Below, piece by piece: positions 45,197-53,754 of a DNA stretch of 64,000 nt (positions within the stretch are counted from its first letter, which is position 1; the number at the start of each line of letters is the position of its first letter). The DNA is from Fimbriimonadaceae bacterium (GTDB lineage Bacteria > Armatimonadota > Fimbriimonadia > Fimbriimonadales > Fimbriimonadaceae), in assembly GCA_019694835.1 (NCBI GenBank), contig JAIBBE010000016.1, positions 1 through 64,000 on the forward strand. Direction: 5' to 3'. The notes below the pieces were generated by a model, which worked only from the letters and a program-made list of their open reading frames with translations, was not told the DNA's origin and ran no database searches. The position numbers and the translations under genes were made by a program.

Positions 45197-45300
45197 GGTG
45201 GCCGGGTTGATGAAATTGTGCAACCCGGCGCTGTCAATAGCCGAAAATCAGCAGTAAGCGGTAGAACCGGGTTGCACAATTTCATCAACCCGCGCCACCC
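45197..45300. repeat. Inverted pair of family E hairpins (copies 3 and 4)
   Basis: Copy 3 (45197-45229) has the perfect stem GCCGGGTTG/CAACCCGGC with loop ATGAAATTGTG. Copy 4 (45267-45300) is its reverse complement. The two copies form a larger inverted repeat with a 37-nt spacer, resembling a REP doublet or a small MITE. It lies between convergent dedA and gatA. Confidence 0.9.
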
Positions 45301-45327
45301 AGGGCTCTCAAGAACTCCACGAATGGG

Positions 45328-46755
45328 CTAGGAGAGCGCGCGCTCGACGCAGTACGCAGTCTGCAGCAGCGTTTCGTCCTCCATCACCGGTCCCATCAAT
45401 TGGAGTCCAACGGGCAGACCCTCAGAGGTTCCGCAGTTCAAAGAAAGGCCAGGAAACCCACCCATATTCGCAGGGATCGTACAATAATCAAGCAGCTTGA
45501 GCGCCATCGGATCACCCGCAAGCTCACCGATCTTGAAGGCGACGACCGGACTCGTCGGCGACATCACAACGTCGAAGTCGGCGAACGCGCTTTCGAATTC
45601 CTCTGTCATCAGTCCTCGAACCTGCTGCGCCCGGAGGTAATACGCGTCGTAATAGCCCGCCGAGAGCGCGTAGGTCCCGATCATGATCCGCGATTTGACT
45701 TCGTGACCGAACAAGTGTCCTCTCGTCGCGGCCACCGTTCCCACATGGCCTTCACCCTCATGTCGGGGCCCGAATCGCACGCCGTCGAATCGCGCAAGGT
45801 TGCTCGAAGCCTCGGCGGGGGCGATGATGTAATACGTCGTCACGCCATAGGCGATCGAGGGGAGGGAGATCTCGGTCGTAACTGCTCCCTCTGCTCGCAA
45901 GACGTCAAGTGCGCGGTGAACGGCCTCTAGCACTCCGGGCTGAGCCGCGTCGCTGAAAAGCTCCTTGGGGAGGGCGATACGAAGGCCCTTGAGAGAACCG
46001 GATTTCAGTTCGCGAGTGTCAATCTGCGCGTCGGGCAGCGAGGTCGAGTCCGCTGAGTCGTGGCCAGAGATTACGCTAGCAAGAAGGGCTGTATCTTCTA
46101 CATTTCGACCGAAGGGCCCGATCTGGTCGAGACTGCTGCCGAACGCGATCAACCCATAGCGAGAGACTCTCCCGTACGTTGGCTTGAATCCCACGACGCC
46201 GCACAATGCGGCTGGCTGCCGAATGGAACCGCCCGTGTCTGAACCGAGGGCCAAAGGCGCTAACGACCCCGCCACCGCTGCCGCCGAGCCCCCCGAGCTC
46301 CCCCCCGGCGACCGTTCGAGGTCAACCGGATTGCGGGTTACCTTGTAGGCCGAGTTTTCCGTCGATGTCCCCATCGCGAACTCGTCGAGGTTGGTCTTGC
46401 CGATCGTCACGAGGCCCTGCTGGCGCAAGCGCTCGACGACGGTCGCATCATAGGGTGGTCGGTACCCTTGCAGGATCTTCGAGGCGCAGGTCGTGTCGAA
46501 GTTTCGCGTTGAAATGTTGTCTTTTAGCGCGATCGGAACACCCGCCAGCGGACCCGCGTTAACGGCGTCGACCAATGCCTGAGCCGCGTCCGCCTCGGCC
46601 AAGGTCACCTCGGGATCGACCGCCAAGAAAGCTCCAATCGCGTCATCACACGAAGAGATCTGGTCGAGAAATGCCTCAGTGACTTCGCGGGCAGAAACGT
46701 CGCGGGCTTTGATCCGTCGCCCGAGTTCTGCGGCGGAAAGCTGGATGAGGTCCAC
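45328..46755 (-). CDS. gatA: Asp/Glu-tRNA amidotransferase subunit A
   Basis: 475 aa amidase that supplies ammonia from glutamine to convert misacylated Glu-tRNA(Gln) or Asp-tRNA(Asn). The Ser-cisSer-Lys triad is visible as VPIALKDNIST, SPGGSSGGSAAAVAGS and GSDTGGSIRQPAA. Start GTG at 46755 is chosen because it lies one base after the gatC stop and gives VDLIQLSAAELGRRIKARDVSA, the expected N-terminus; an earlier in-frame ATG would read through gatC. gatB is not in the window. Confidence 0.96.
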   Translation of the reverse strand: MDLIQLSAAELGRRIKARDVSAREVTEAFLDQISSCDDAIGAFLAVDPEVTLAEADAAQALVDAVNAGPLAGVPIALKDNISTRNFDTTCASKILQGYRPPYDATVVERLRQQGLVTIGKTNLDEFAMGTSTENSAYKVTRNPVDLERSPGGSSGGSAAAVAGSLAPLALGSDTGGSIRQPAALCGVVGFKPTYGRVSRYGLIAFGSSLDQIGPFGRNVEDTALLASVISGHDSADSTSLPDAQIDTRELKSGSLKGLRIALPKELFSDAAQPGVLEAVHRALDVLRAEGAVTTEISLPSIAYGVTTYYIIAPAEASSNLARFDGVRFGPRHEGEGHVGTVAATRGHLFGHEVKSRIMIGTYALSAGYYDAYYLRAQQVRGLMTEEFESAFADFDVVMSPTSPVVAFKIGELAGDPMALKLLDYCTIPANMGGFPGLSLNCGTSEGLPVGLQLMGPVMEDETLLQTAYCVERALS

Positions 46756-46756
46756 G

Positions 46757-47047
46757 CTAGTCCTCGATGATTTTGGGCACCAAGAAGAGGCCTGCCCGCG
46801 TTCGTGGCGCATTTCTCAGAGCTTGTTCACGATCCAGGCCGTGATGAACGATGTCCTCGCCGAAGACATTGAACAGACTCACCGCGTGCGGTTTGGGAAG
46901 CATGTCGGCGACCTCAAGGCCCTGAATGTCCTGAAAATGGCCGAGGAGCGCATTGAGCTCCCCCTGGAACGCCATGAGTTCGGCGTCATCCAGTTCCAGT
47001 CGCGCCAGACGCGCAACGTGCTGTACTTCGTCCAGCGAGATCGACAT
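46757..47047 (-). CDS. gatC: Asp/Glu-tRNA amidotransferase subunit C
   Basis: 96 aa. SLDEVQHVARLARLELDDAELMAFQGELNALLGHFQDIQGLEVADM and the C-terminal NAPRTRAGLFLVPKIIED match GatC, which wraps around GatA and stabilises the complex. Start ATG at 47047 with TATAAT 7 nt upstream. First gene of gatCA. Confidence 0.95.
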   Translation of the reverse strand: MSISLDEVQHVARLARLELDDAELMAFQGELNALLGHFQDIQGLEVADMLPKPHAVSLFNVFGEDIVHHGLDREQALRNAPRTRAGLFLVPKIIED

Positions 47048-47054
47048 CGAAACT

Positions 47055-47060
47055 ATTATA
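47055..47060 (-). promoter_or_regulatory. Consensus -10 element of gatCA
   Basis: TATAAT on the minus strand, 7 nt before the gatC ATG and with no ribosome-binding site; the transcript would begin at the start codon. Confidence 0.55.
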
Positions 47061-47081
47061 GCCGCGAGATTTAGGCTTGGC

Positions 47082-48161
47082 TTAGGGCCCGACAGTGACC
47101 TTGAGCATCTTATCGCCCCGTCGGAGTGCGTCAACGACTTCAAATCCCGACGTCACGCGTCCAAAAACGACGTAATTGCCATCCAAAGTGGGCAGATCTT
47201 TCAAGCAGATGTACCATTGGCTGCCGCCGCTGTCGAGGTCGTTGGAACGCGCCATTCCCAGAGCGTAGTGCTTGTGCAGAAGCGGGTTGCTCTCGAAAGG
47301 AATGGTGTAGCCCGGGCCACCGGTTCCGATGCTTGGATCGGAGAGCGGCAGCGTCTTCGTCAGCGGATCACCGCCCTGAATGACGAAGTCGGGTTCATAG
47401 CGGTGGAAGATGATGCCGTCGTAAAAGCCCTTGTTGGCGAGCGAAACCAGATTGGCACTCGTGTTGGGTGCTTGATCCGTGTTGAGTTGCATCACGAAGG
47501 TTCCTTTGCCTTCGACATCGATGGTGACCTGTGGGTTCGTGACCACGATGACTTGCTTCGATGCGGTCCGCGAGGGATTTTCGACGCTGGTCGCAGTGAT
47601 CGTGTAGGTGCCGGGAGTGGTTGGCGCGGTGAAGATCCCGGCTGAGTCGATTGTGCCTGCGCTTGCCGACCACGTGACGGCTGGATTCGTGGCTTCGCTG
47701 ACGGTTGCGTCGAAGTCGAGCGTACTCTTGATGCTCATCGTCGGGATCGTTGCCGGTGCCGTGATCTGAACCTGAACCCCTTCGGTGATCGTGACCAACG
47801 CGGTTCCCGAAATGGATGGGTTTCCAGTCACGGCGACGCGGACGGTGTAAGTGCCAGCGGTAGTGGGGGCGAAGTACTTGCCGCTCGCCGAGATCGTGCC
47901 CGCATCCGGAGCACCGTCGACACTCCACGTAATCGGCGGGAAGGTGTTGCCGTTGAGGAAGGCGGTGAACTGCTGGGTAGTTCCGGGCTTTAGGGTCACC
48001 GTGGCCGGTTCGATGCGCGCAGTCGTTGGGGGCTCACTCGACTTTCCGTTGCCGCCACACCCGTTCACTGCCAGCAATGATGCTAGGAGAATTCCAACCG
48101 ACAATGCCTTCACGGGGCAGGTTGTACCCGACTGATCACCTTTCATCACCAACTTCAACAT
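47082..48161 (-). CDS. Lipoprotein cyclophilin (peptidyl-prolyl isomerase) with Ig-like domains
   Basis: 359 aa. Lipobox LAVNGC after a hydrophobic signal (VGILLASLLAVNGCGGNG). Residues about 45-125 and 130-205 are two bacterial Ig-like domains (ATVTLKPGTTQQFTAF ... ITWSVDG ... GTYTVRVAV; and the copy with VTWSASAG ... GTYTITATS). Residues 210-359 are a cyclophilin: GFYDGIIFHRYEPDFVIQGGDP with the catalytic Arg (FHR), GMARSNDLDSGGSQWYICL, and DGNYVVFGRV. The core His/Arg/Phe residues are kept. It would assist folding of exported proteins at the membrane face. Ends 34 bp before gatC on the same strand. Confidence 0.92.
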   Translation of the reverse strand: MLKLVMKGDQSGTTCPVKALSVGILLASLLAVNGCGGNGKSSEPPTTARIEPATVTLKPGTTQQFTAFLNGNTFPPITWSVDGAPDAGTISASGKYFAPTTAGTYTVRVAVTGNPSISGTALVTITEGVQVQITAPATIPTMSIKSTLDFDATVSEATNPAVTWSASAGTIDSAGIFTAPTTPGTYTITATSVENPSRTASKQVIVVTNPQVTIDVEGKGTFVMQLNTDQAPNTSANLVSLANKGFYDGIIFHRYEPDFVIQGGDPLTKTLPLSDPSIGTGGPGYTIPFESNPLLHKHYALGMARSNDLDSGGSQWYICLKDLPTLDGNYVVFGRVTSGFEVVDALRRGDKMLKVTVGP

Positions 48162-48340
48162 AAGTATCCAATCCGAGCTAACGCCGAAAGAACATTATCG
48201 GTTCGCCTTTGTGTTCGCTCCAGCTTTGCGCTTCTATGTTTGGGAGTGCGCGAGCTTGATCGCGCTTTTCACCCTTCGACCCTGCGTAGGGGTGTCGATG
48301 CAGATCTTTGATGCATCGGATCTTCAGTGTGCGCTTCGAA

Positions 48341-48379
48341 GGACTGAAGTCCTGAGTCCGGAGGCGGACTGAAGTCCGC
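48341..48379. repeat. Paired GGACTGAAGTCC hairpins upstream of carA
   Basis: GGACTGAAGTCC at 48341 and GCGGACTGAAGTCCGC at 48364. As RNA both would close on a UGAA tetraloop with 4- and 6-bp stems. The rest of the 251-bp gap (48162-48412) shows nothing else. Confidence 0.6.
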
Positions 48380-48412
48380 GCTCCCGGGGATTCCGAGTAT
48401 CCTCTGTCTGCC

Positions 48413-49516
48413 TTGCCCACACTCGTTTTGAGCGACGGCACGGTCTACGAGGGGCGCACCCTCGGAGCCGTGGGAGATACGACGGGGGAAGTCGTATTCA
48501 ACACCGGCATGACGGGGTATCAGGAGATCCTGACCGACCCCAGTTACGCCGGGCAAATCGTGCTTCTGACTTATCCGCTCATCGGCAACTACGGCATCAA
48601 CGAAGACGACTTCGAGTCCGACCGCCTTCAACCCTCGGGGTTCATCGTGCGCGAGGCCTGCGACCTGCCGTCGAACTGGCGCTCGACCAAGACCCTCCAT
48701 AAGCTCCTCGAAGAGCGAGGCATGGTGGGCATTCAAGGCGTGGACACGCGAGCGATCACCAAGCACATTCGCAGCGGCGGCGTCGCGATGGGCATGATCA
48801 CCCACGGCAGCCCAGACGAAGCGCTCGAAAGGCTTCGATCAACGAAGCAATACGACGAGACCGACTTCGTTTTCAACGTGACAACCAAAGCCCCGTACGC
48901 GTGGGGTTACTCGGGGCGCGAGCCTATTGAGGAGAGCAGTGAAGGCTATCGCCATCGCCTCGTTGTCCTCGACTGCGGGCTCAAACATAACATCTTGCGC
49001 CGATTTGCCGCCCTACACGTCCGTTCGATCGTTCTGCCTGCGACGACGCCCGCCGAAGAAATTCTGGCGTGGAATCCCGACGGCATCCTCCTCAGCCCCG
49101 GCCCCGGCGATCCATCGCGCCTCGGAGTGGTGATCGAGACGGTAAAGCAGCTACTCGGCAAGAAGCCCATCTTCGGTATCTGTCTCGGCAACCAACTCCT
49201 CTGCCACGCCCTCGGCGGCAGCACCTTCAAGCTTAAGTTCGGCCACCGGGGCAGCAACCACCCGGTCAAGGATCTAGAAGACGGCACGGTGACCATCACA
49301 TCCCAGAACCACGGCTATGCCGTCGATCCCGACTCGCTGGGAGGCACCGGCGCGGTGGTGACGCAGCTTAACTTGAACGACGGCACTGTCGAAGGCATTC
49401 GCGCCCCCGATCTCGGCGCGATGAGCATCCAGTACCACCCCGAGGCCGCGCCCGGGCCCTGGGACTCGCGGAAGTACTTCGTCCAGTTCGTTGAGCAGAT
49501 GGCGTCCGCCAAGTAG
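48413..49516 (+). CDS. carA: Carbamoyl-phosphate synthase small chain
   Basis: 367 aa glutamine amidotransferase subunit; hydrolyses glutamine and passes ammonia to the large chain for arginine and pyrimidine synthesis. N-terminal LVLSDGTVYEGRTLGAVG and GEVVFNTGMTGYQEILTDPSY are diagnostic; the amidotransferase triad is seen as GICLGNQLLCHALGG (Cys) and QYHPEAAPGP (His, Glu). The start is TTG at 48413; it gives the expected length, and TATCCT lies 9 nt upstream without a ribosome-binding site. carB is not in the window. Confidence 0.95.
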   Translation: MPTLVLSDGTVYEGRTLGAVGDTTGEVVFNTGMTGYQEILTDPSYAGQIVLLTYPLIGNYGINEDDFESDRLQPSGFIVREACDLPSNWRSTKTLHKLLEERGMVGIQGVDTRAITKHIRSGGVAMGMITHGSPDEALERLRSTKQYDETDFVFNVTTKAPYAWGYSGREPIEESSEGYRHRLVVLDCGLKHNILRRFAALHVRSIVLPATTPAEEILAWNPDGILLSPGPGDPSRLGVVIETVKQLLGKKPIFGICLGNQLLCHALGGSTFKLKFGHRGSNHPVKDLEDGTVTITSQNHGYAVDPDSLGGTGAVVTQLNLNDGTVEGIRAPDLGAMSIQYHPEAAPGPWDSRKYFVQFVEQMASAK

Positions 49517-49519
49517 CGC

Positions 49520-51079
49520 TCAACTCAACTGCCGCAGCAAGTCGTGGACGATGCGGTTGATGCCGAGGCCGCTGGTGATGGTGGCGGTCTGCTTGCCTGA
49601 TTCCTTGGCGTAGTCGAGGACGCTCTTGTAGCTGTGCCTCGAGAACCGAATGAGCAGGGCAACGATGTCGGCCTTGTCGGCAGCGGTGCGCAAGGCTCGG
49701 GGCTTGGTGTGGTCCTCGCTGTCCGGCCAGATGAGGTCTTTGAGCCCGAGGCGATCGATCAGTTCTTGGCGCCGCTTCTCCTGGCCCTTGTTGCCGCCAA
49801 TGAACGCGATGGTCTTGCCTTCCACGAGCTTGCGCAAGGCTTGTTCCTCCTCAGATGGCTCGCCGTAACCTTCCTGGTCAAAGAGCTCGAGGTCAACGCG
49901 CGTGCCGACCGCGTTGAGTTGCTTTTCGGTGTGACGCAGCAGCGTATCCAGGCTTCGACGATTGAGCTCTTGGAGCAGGTGAACGAAGGGCATCGCGAAC
50001 CCGGTGAGAGACTTGTCAGCGGGTCGGACCCCAGCGGCGAGGCACGCTTCGAGATGATCGGCAAGGTCCCGGATGAAGTCAGGCCCGGGTTCAGCGACCG
50101 AGAAGGACAGGAGCTTAGCCTTGGCCGCTGACTGGGCGGCGCGGCTCTTCTCGCGTTTCAGGAGTTCGGGTAACTCGCTGGCCGCTTCACGGACTTCACG
50201 CGTCGAGGGTCCCCCCTTGGATTCTTCGCGCCACCACTTCACCGTCACCTGCTGTTCCATCAGCCAAGCGTGGAGTTCGCGCTGCTGGGAATCGGAGACG
50301 CCGAGGCCCTTCTCCTGGTTGACGCGGTAGAAGAGGGTTTCGGCAGCGGCTGCTCGGTCGATGAGTGAGACGCGGCCCTCTTCGCCGACGGCTGGATTCG
50401 TTTCGAGGAAGTCCCTTGTCTCTTGTACGACGTCCAGCTTTCGGTAATCGTCGGCGAGCTCAAACCAGATTTCGGGCGAGTGTCGTCTACCAAGATTACA
50501 GCCAAAGAACTCCTTCTCGCGAGTCTGCTCATTCCAGATTTCGATGACTCGCTGAACCTCGCCTTTGACGGTTTGATGATCGCGCTCGTCGGCTTCTTCG
50601 AGGCAACCTCGGCCGGAGCAGATCAGGGCCTTTCCCAATGCCTCGCGAAAGTTGCCCGGAGTTGCTTCGGCGGCTCGAACGGCGGCCAGGAATTCGGTTC
50701 GTCGCCGCCCGATGTCGCGCCCAGTTTTGGGGGCAACTTTCGGTTTTGCTGGCTGAAGTTTGGCCGGTACCGGTCTGGTACCTACCTTTGCCGCAGTCTC
50801 CGGAGCGACCGGTGCCGGTATCGGCTCGGGCTTCTCCGCTGGCTTGGGCTCGACGACCCGTTGTGGTGCGTGTGGTTTGCCTGTTGTTGGCGCCGACGGG
50901 AGCAAGGGCGGAAGCAGACCTTCGATCTGCTCCTGCAATATGAGAATTGCCTTGAGTTGGGTGAGACTGACCTCCGCGTTGGCCAAATCAAGCGTGTGGA
51001 TCGCGTCGAGGATTTCCTGCTGCTTTGCCCGTACTTGCCGGGCGAGCAACTCACGGATCGAGGTCGCCAATGAATCCAT
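49520..51079 (-). CDS. DUF2325-like protein with long helical N-terminus
   Basis: 519 aa. ATG at 51079 with GGAGAGGG upstream. N-terminal 60 residues helical (IRELLARQVRAKQQEILDAIHTLD), then a Pro/Ala/Lys-rich linker (about 75-120), a helical middle region, and a C-terminal domain of about 100 residues resembling DUF2325 (KTIAFIGGNKGQEKRRQELIDRLG ... ADIVALLIRFSRHSYKSVLDYAKESGKQTATITSGLGINRIVHDLL). DUF2325 proteins are of unknown function; the Rossmann-like GG...D...S pattern may bind a nucleotide or nucleic acid. No signal peptide. Convergent with carA, 3 bp apart. Confidence 0.65.
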   Translation of the reverse strand: MDSLATSIRELLARQVRAKQQEILDAIHTLDLANAEVSLTQLKAILILQEQIEGLLPPLLPSAPTTGKPHAPQRVVEPKPAEKPEPIPAPVAPETAAKVGTRPVPAKLQPAKPKVAPKTGRDIGRRRTEFLAAVRAAEATPGNFREALGKALICSGRGCLEEADERDHQTVKGEVQRVIEIWNEQTREKEFFGCNLGRRHSPEIWFELADDYRKLDVVQETRDFLETNPAVGEEGRVSLIDRAAAAETLFYRVNQEKGLGVSDSQQRELHAWLMEQQVTVKWWREESKGGPSTREVREAASELPELLKREKSRAAQSAAKAKLLSFSVAEPGPDFIRDLADHLEACLAAGVRPADKSLTGFAMPFVHLLQELNRRSLDTLLRHTEKQLNAVGTRVDLELFDQEGYGEPSEEEQALRKLVEGKTIAFIGGNKGQEKRRQELIDRLGLKDLIWPDSEDHTKPRALRTAADKADIVALLIRFSRHSYKSVLDYAKESGKQTATITSGLGINRIVHDLLRQLS

Positions 51080-51166
51080 CGCATCCCTCTCCACTTCTCC
51101 ATGATACTTGGAATTGCGCGATAAGCCCAGGTTCCTTGCCAAGCACTGGCAAGGTCGAGCGCAAGG

Positions 51167-51197
51167 AAAAGGCCCCGCGAGAAGCGCTCGCGGGGCC
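51167..51197 (-). terminator. Rho-independent terminator of the collagen-like repeat gene
   Basis: 11-bp perfect stem GGCCCCGCGAG/CTCGCGGGGCC with a 5-nt loop; on the minus strand it is followed by TTTTCC. It lies 22 bp after the stop at 51219. Confidence 0.9.
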
Positions 51198-51218
51198 GTC
51201 AGCGAAGTGTCCGGGATC

Positions 51219-52913
51219 CTAGTTGCCGACGCCTCGGTTGGAAGGCAGATTCGGGTTGACGTTGACCTGCGGATCCTGGTAGCCGATGCGCAGCGACGGC
51301 GGAAGGCCGAATGCATCGGGGTGCAGGTAGTAGCCGCGATCTTCATCGGCCTTGGGCACCGTATTCGGAATGCGGTGCTTGTTGGCGTAGGCGTCCTTGC
51401 GGATGCCGGTGACCTGCCAACTGACCTTGAGGCCGGGACGACCGCCCGCGATGACGAAGCGGTTGTTCGCGACTTCCTGGTCGATGTAGACGTTGGAGAA
51501 GCCACCCACGCAGGTGAGCTGATAGCGGAAGTCCTTGTTCAGGGCTTCGAAGTAGTCAGGAAGTTCGACGACCGCGCGACCGTTTCCATCGCAGGCGACG
51601 ACGCCGTCATAGATGTTCTTCATGTCTGGCGACTCGACGAACGAGTGGTACAGGTAGTAGTTGGCCGGATCGAGCGGATGGTCGATCTTGAACGCGCCGC
51701 CGCCCTTCGATAGGTTGCCGCTGACGTTGGCGTTGCCGGTGACGTCGAGGGCCAGGGCAAGGCCGATCGCGGAGTTATGCTGAACGATGTTGACCACGGT
51801 GCGGTCATTGGCCGCGTTGACGTTCTCGAACCGGGCGGCGTGAGCCTTGCTGCCGGAGATGCCGGATTGTCCAAGCACACCGATCGCATCGTCCTTGGTG
51901 ACGAATCCGCGAACACCGTAACCGCCAACGCCGTCGTTTCGTCCGACGACCGCTCCAACACCAGGCTGGCCTTGCGTACATCGGCCTACGACGGACTCAC
52001 CAAATGTGTTGTCACCGATAACTCCAGCTGCTGATATGGAGCCTGTGATTCCCCAGATGGCGTTGCCGCCGGCCGAGCTTGCAAAGACGCCCGGTCCAAC
52101 ACCCGCCTGCAGCACGTCAATACCGCGCGCACCATTCGCAGCGTTGGTCAGTTGAACAGTGACGCCGCTGCCGATGCCGTTCGTCGCGACCACCATATTG
52201 CTGGCGAAAGAGGCGGGGTTCGAGATGATGAAGTTTCCAGCATTTCCTGCCCCGCTCTGCGTGACCTTAAATCCATCCGATGCATCGTTGACCGCATTGT
52301 TCGTCATCAGCCGAGCGATGTTCGTCGGCAGGTTCGCGTCGGGCACGACGCCGGTCAACGCGGCGGCGTTGAGGTTGAACAAAGCGAATCCGTCGCCAAC
52401 GAAGTTGCCGAGGTGGACTCCATTGAACGTGTTCGCAGCGTTGCTAAACGTGTAGATGTTGCTGTAGACGCCGCCGGCCAGCCCAGTGGCGACCACACCC
52501 GTCAAGTTGGCACCATTGCCGAAGAACACGTTGGCCGGGTTGTTCAGGGTGTAAGCGTTGCCGTAGGTACCGGCAGCAAGACCCTCGGCAACTACGCCAG
52601 TCAGATTCGATCCGTTTCCGAACCACACGTTGCCCGGGTTGGTGAATTGATAGAGTCCACCATAGATACCTGGCAACAGTGAGCTTGCGGCCACATTGGT
52701 GATCTGGCTCCCATCGCCAATGAACCGGCCGCCGCGGACTGTGCCCGTGACATTGATGTGGCCACCCTCGGCAATGCCGGGCGAGATGGACTGCAGGCGC
52801 ACGTAGCGTGGTGGCTGTGGGGTCGGGCCGGCCTCTGCTCGGCTCGAAACCAGGACTCCAGCTCCACCCAAGGTGGAAACGATGGCTAAGCTAAATAAGA
52901 GCGTTCGCTTCAT
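51219..52913 (-). CDS. Large secreted repeat protein, tail-fibre-like
   Basis: 564 aa with a signal peptide (LLFSLAIVSTLGGAGVLVSSRAEA). Residues 50-190 have repeats of the kind FGNGANLTGVVA(T)GLAGGxYxN, a beta-helical pattern also found in tail fibres. Residues 215-400 are Gly/Ala/Val-rich with GVGGYGVRG. The C-terminal 150 residues (FKIDHPLDPANYYLYHSFVESPDMKNIYDGVV ... GGRPGLKVSWQVTGIRKDAYANKHRIP) are a conserved segment seen in secreted proteins of several phyla, function unknown. The product may be a surface fibre or adhesin; inference only. Confidence 0.75.
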   Translation of the reverse strand: MKRTLLFSLAIVSTLGGAGVLVSSRAEAGPTPQPPRYVRLQSISPGIAEGGHINVTGTVRGGRFIGDGSQITNVAASSLLPGIYGGLYQFTNPGNVWFGNGSNLTGVVAEGLAAGTYGNAYTLNNPANVFFGNGANLTGVVATGLAGGVYSNIYTFSNAANTFNGVHLGNFVGDGFALFNLNAAALTGVVPDANLPTNIARLMTNNAVNDASDGFKVTQSGAGNAGNFIISNPASFASNMVVATNGIGSGVTVQLTNAANGARGIDVLQAGVGPGVFASSAGGNAIWGITGSISAAGVIGDNTFGESVVGRCTQGQPGVGAVVGRNDGVGGYGVRGFVTKDDAIGVLGQSGISGSKAHAARFENVNAANDRTVVNIVQHNSAIGLALALDVTGNANVSGNLSKGGGAFKIDHPLDPANYYLYHSFVESPDMKNIYDGVVACDGNGRAVVELPDYFEALNKDFRYQLTCVGGFSNVYIDQEVANNRFVIAGGRPGLKVSWQVTGIRKDAYANKHRIPNTVPKADEDRGYYLHPDAFGLPPSLRIGYQDPQVNVNPNLPSNRGVGN

Positions 52914-53043
52914 ATTGGTACTCCTCCTATGAATGCTTGGCCATGCTACCTGCTTTGAACCTGGTCAAGGCAACATTAGATCGCGGCGGAGTGGAAGCGT
53001 ATTCAGCCTTTGTCCGTCCTAAGTACAATAGCGAGAGACCGTC

Positions 53044-53754
53044 ATGTCAAAAATTCGAAGCTCCGCCTTGCTTGGACCATTGCTCATCCTGCTGTTGGCT
53101 GGATGGACCGCGCAAACTTACTCGCTAAAGCGTGTCACCAAAATTGGAGACTCGGCCAAGTACAAGGTGACGATGGACGTCGCCTTTGGAGACCTGGAGT
53201 ATAAGACGACGAGCATCAGCGACCTCAAGGTCGTTCGGGTCGACGATGACGGGACGTTCACGGCGCAAACCGTCCAGAAAGACACCAAGATCAAGATCAA
53301 GGGTGTCGCCGACGAAATGACGACACCGGATTCCGACGCCACAACGGCGACACGGCGTGCGAACGGCGAACTCGTCTCCATCAATGGCGAGAAGATTGAC
53401 GCGACCTCGTACCGGCTCGATGCCCTCTATGCCTTTAGGGCGCCGGACAGTCCCGTCAAAGTGGGTGACAAGTGGAGCTACGAGTCGAAGGCGGACGCGA
53501 AAACCGGGGCCGTTTCCGGCAAGGCGGACTTCGAGCTCATGAGCATCGACAAAGTCGGCATTTGGGAGGCGGCTAAGATCAAATGGACCTATCGCGAGAC
53601 CGAGGGCGCCGACCCCGCTTCGAGCGATGGAACGCTTTGGATCGACACGAAGGACGGCGCTCTGGTCAAGTGCGAAGGCAAACTCAAGAGCGCACCGCTC
53701 CGTGATGCCCCGCGACCGGTCGACTTCTCGTTCACGGTGGAGCGTCTGCCGTGA
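53044..53754 (+). CDS. Secreted protein, paralogue 1 of a tandem pair
   Basis: 236 aa with signal peptide ALLGPLLILLLAGWTAQ. Beta-rich: RVTKIGDSAKYKVTMDVAFGD ... GTFTAQTVQKDTKI ... PVKVGDKWSYESKAD ... GTLWIDTKDGALVKCEGKLK. The plan (lipoprotein-localisation-like sheet with VGDKWSY and LWIDTKDG) is shared with the next gene. No catalytic motif and no family I can name. TACAAT lies 14 nt upstream of the ATG. Overlaps the next gene by GTGA. Confidence 0.7.
   Translation: MSKIRSSALLGPLLILLLAGWTAQTYSLKRVTKIGDSAKYKVTMDVAFGDLEYKTTSISDLKVVRVDDDGTFTAQTVQKDTKIKIKGVADEMTTPDSDATTATRRANGELVSINGEKIDATSYRLDALYAFRAPDSPVKVGDKWSYESKADAKTGAVSGKADFELMSIDKVGIWEAAKIKWTYRETEGADPASSDGTLWIDTKDGALVKCEGKLKSAPLRDAPRPVDFSFTVERLP

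Noticed and set aside
46756..46812. ATG upstream of the gatA start
   Set aside because: It lies inside gatC; the GTG one base after the gatC stop gives the normal GatA N-terminus.
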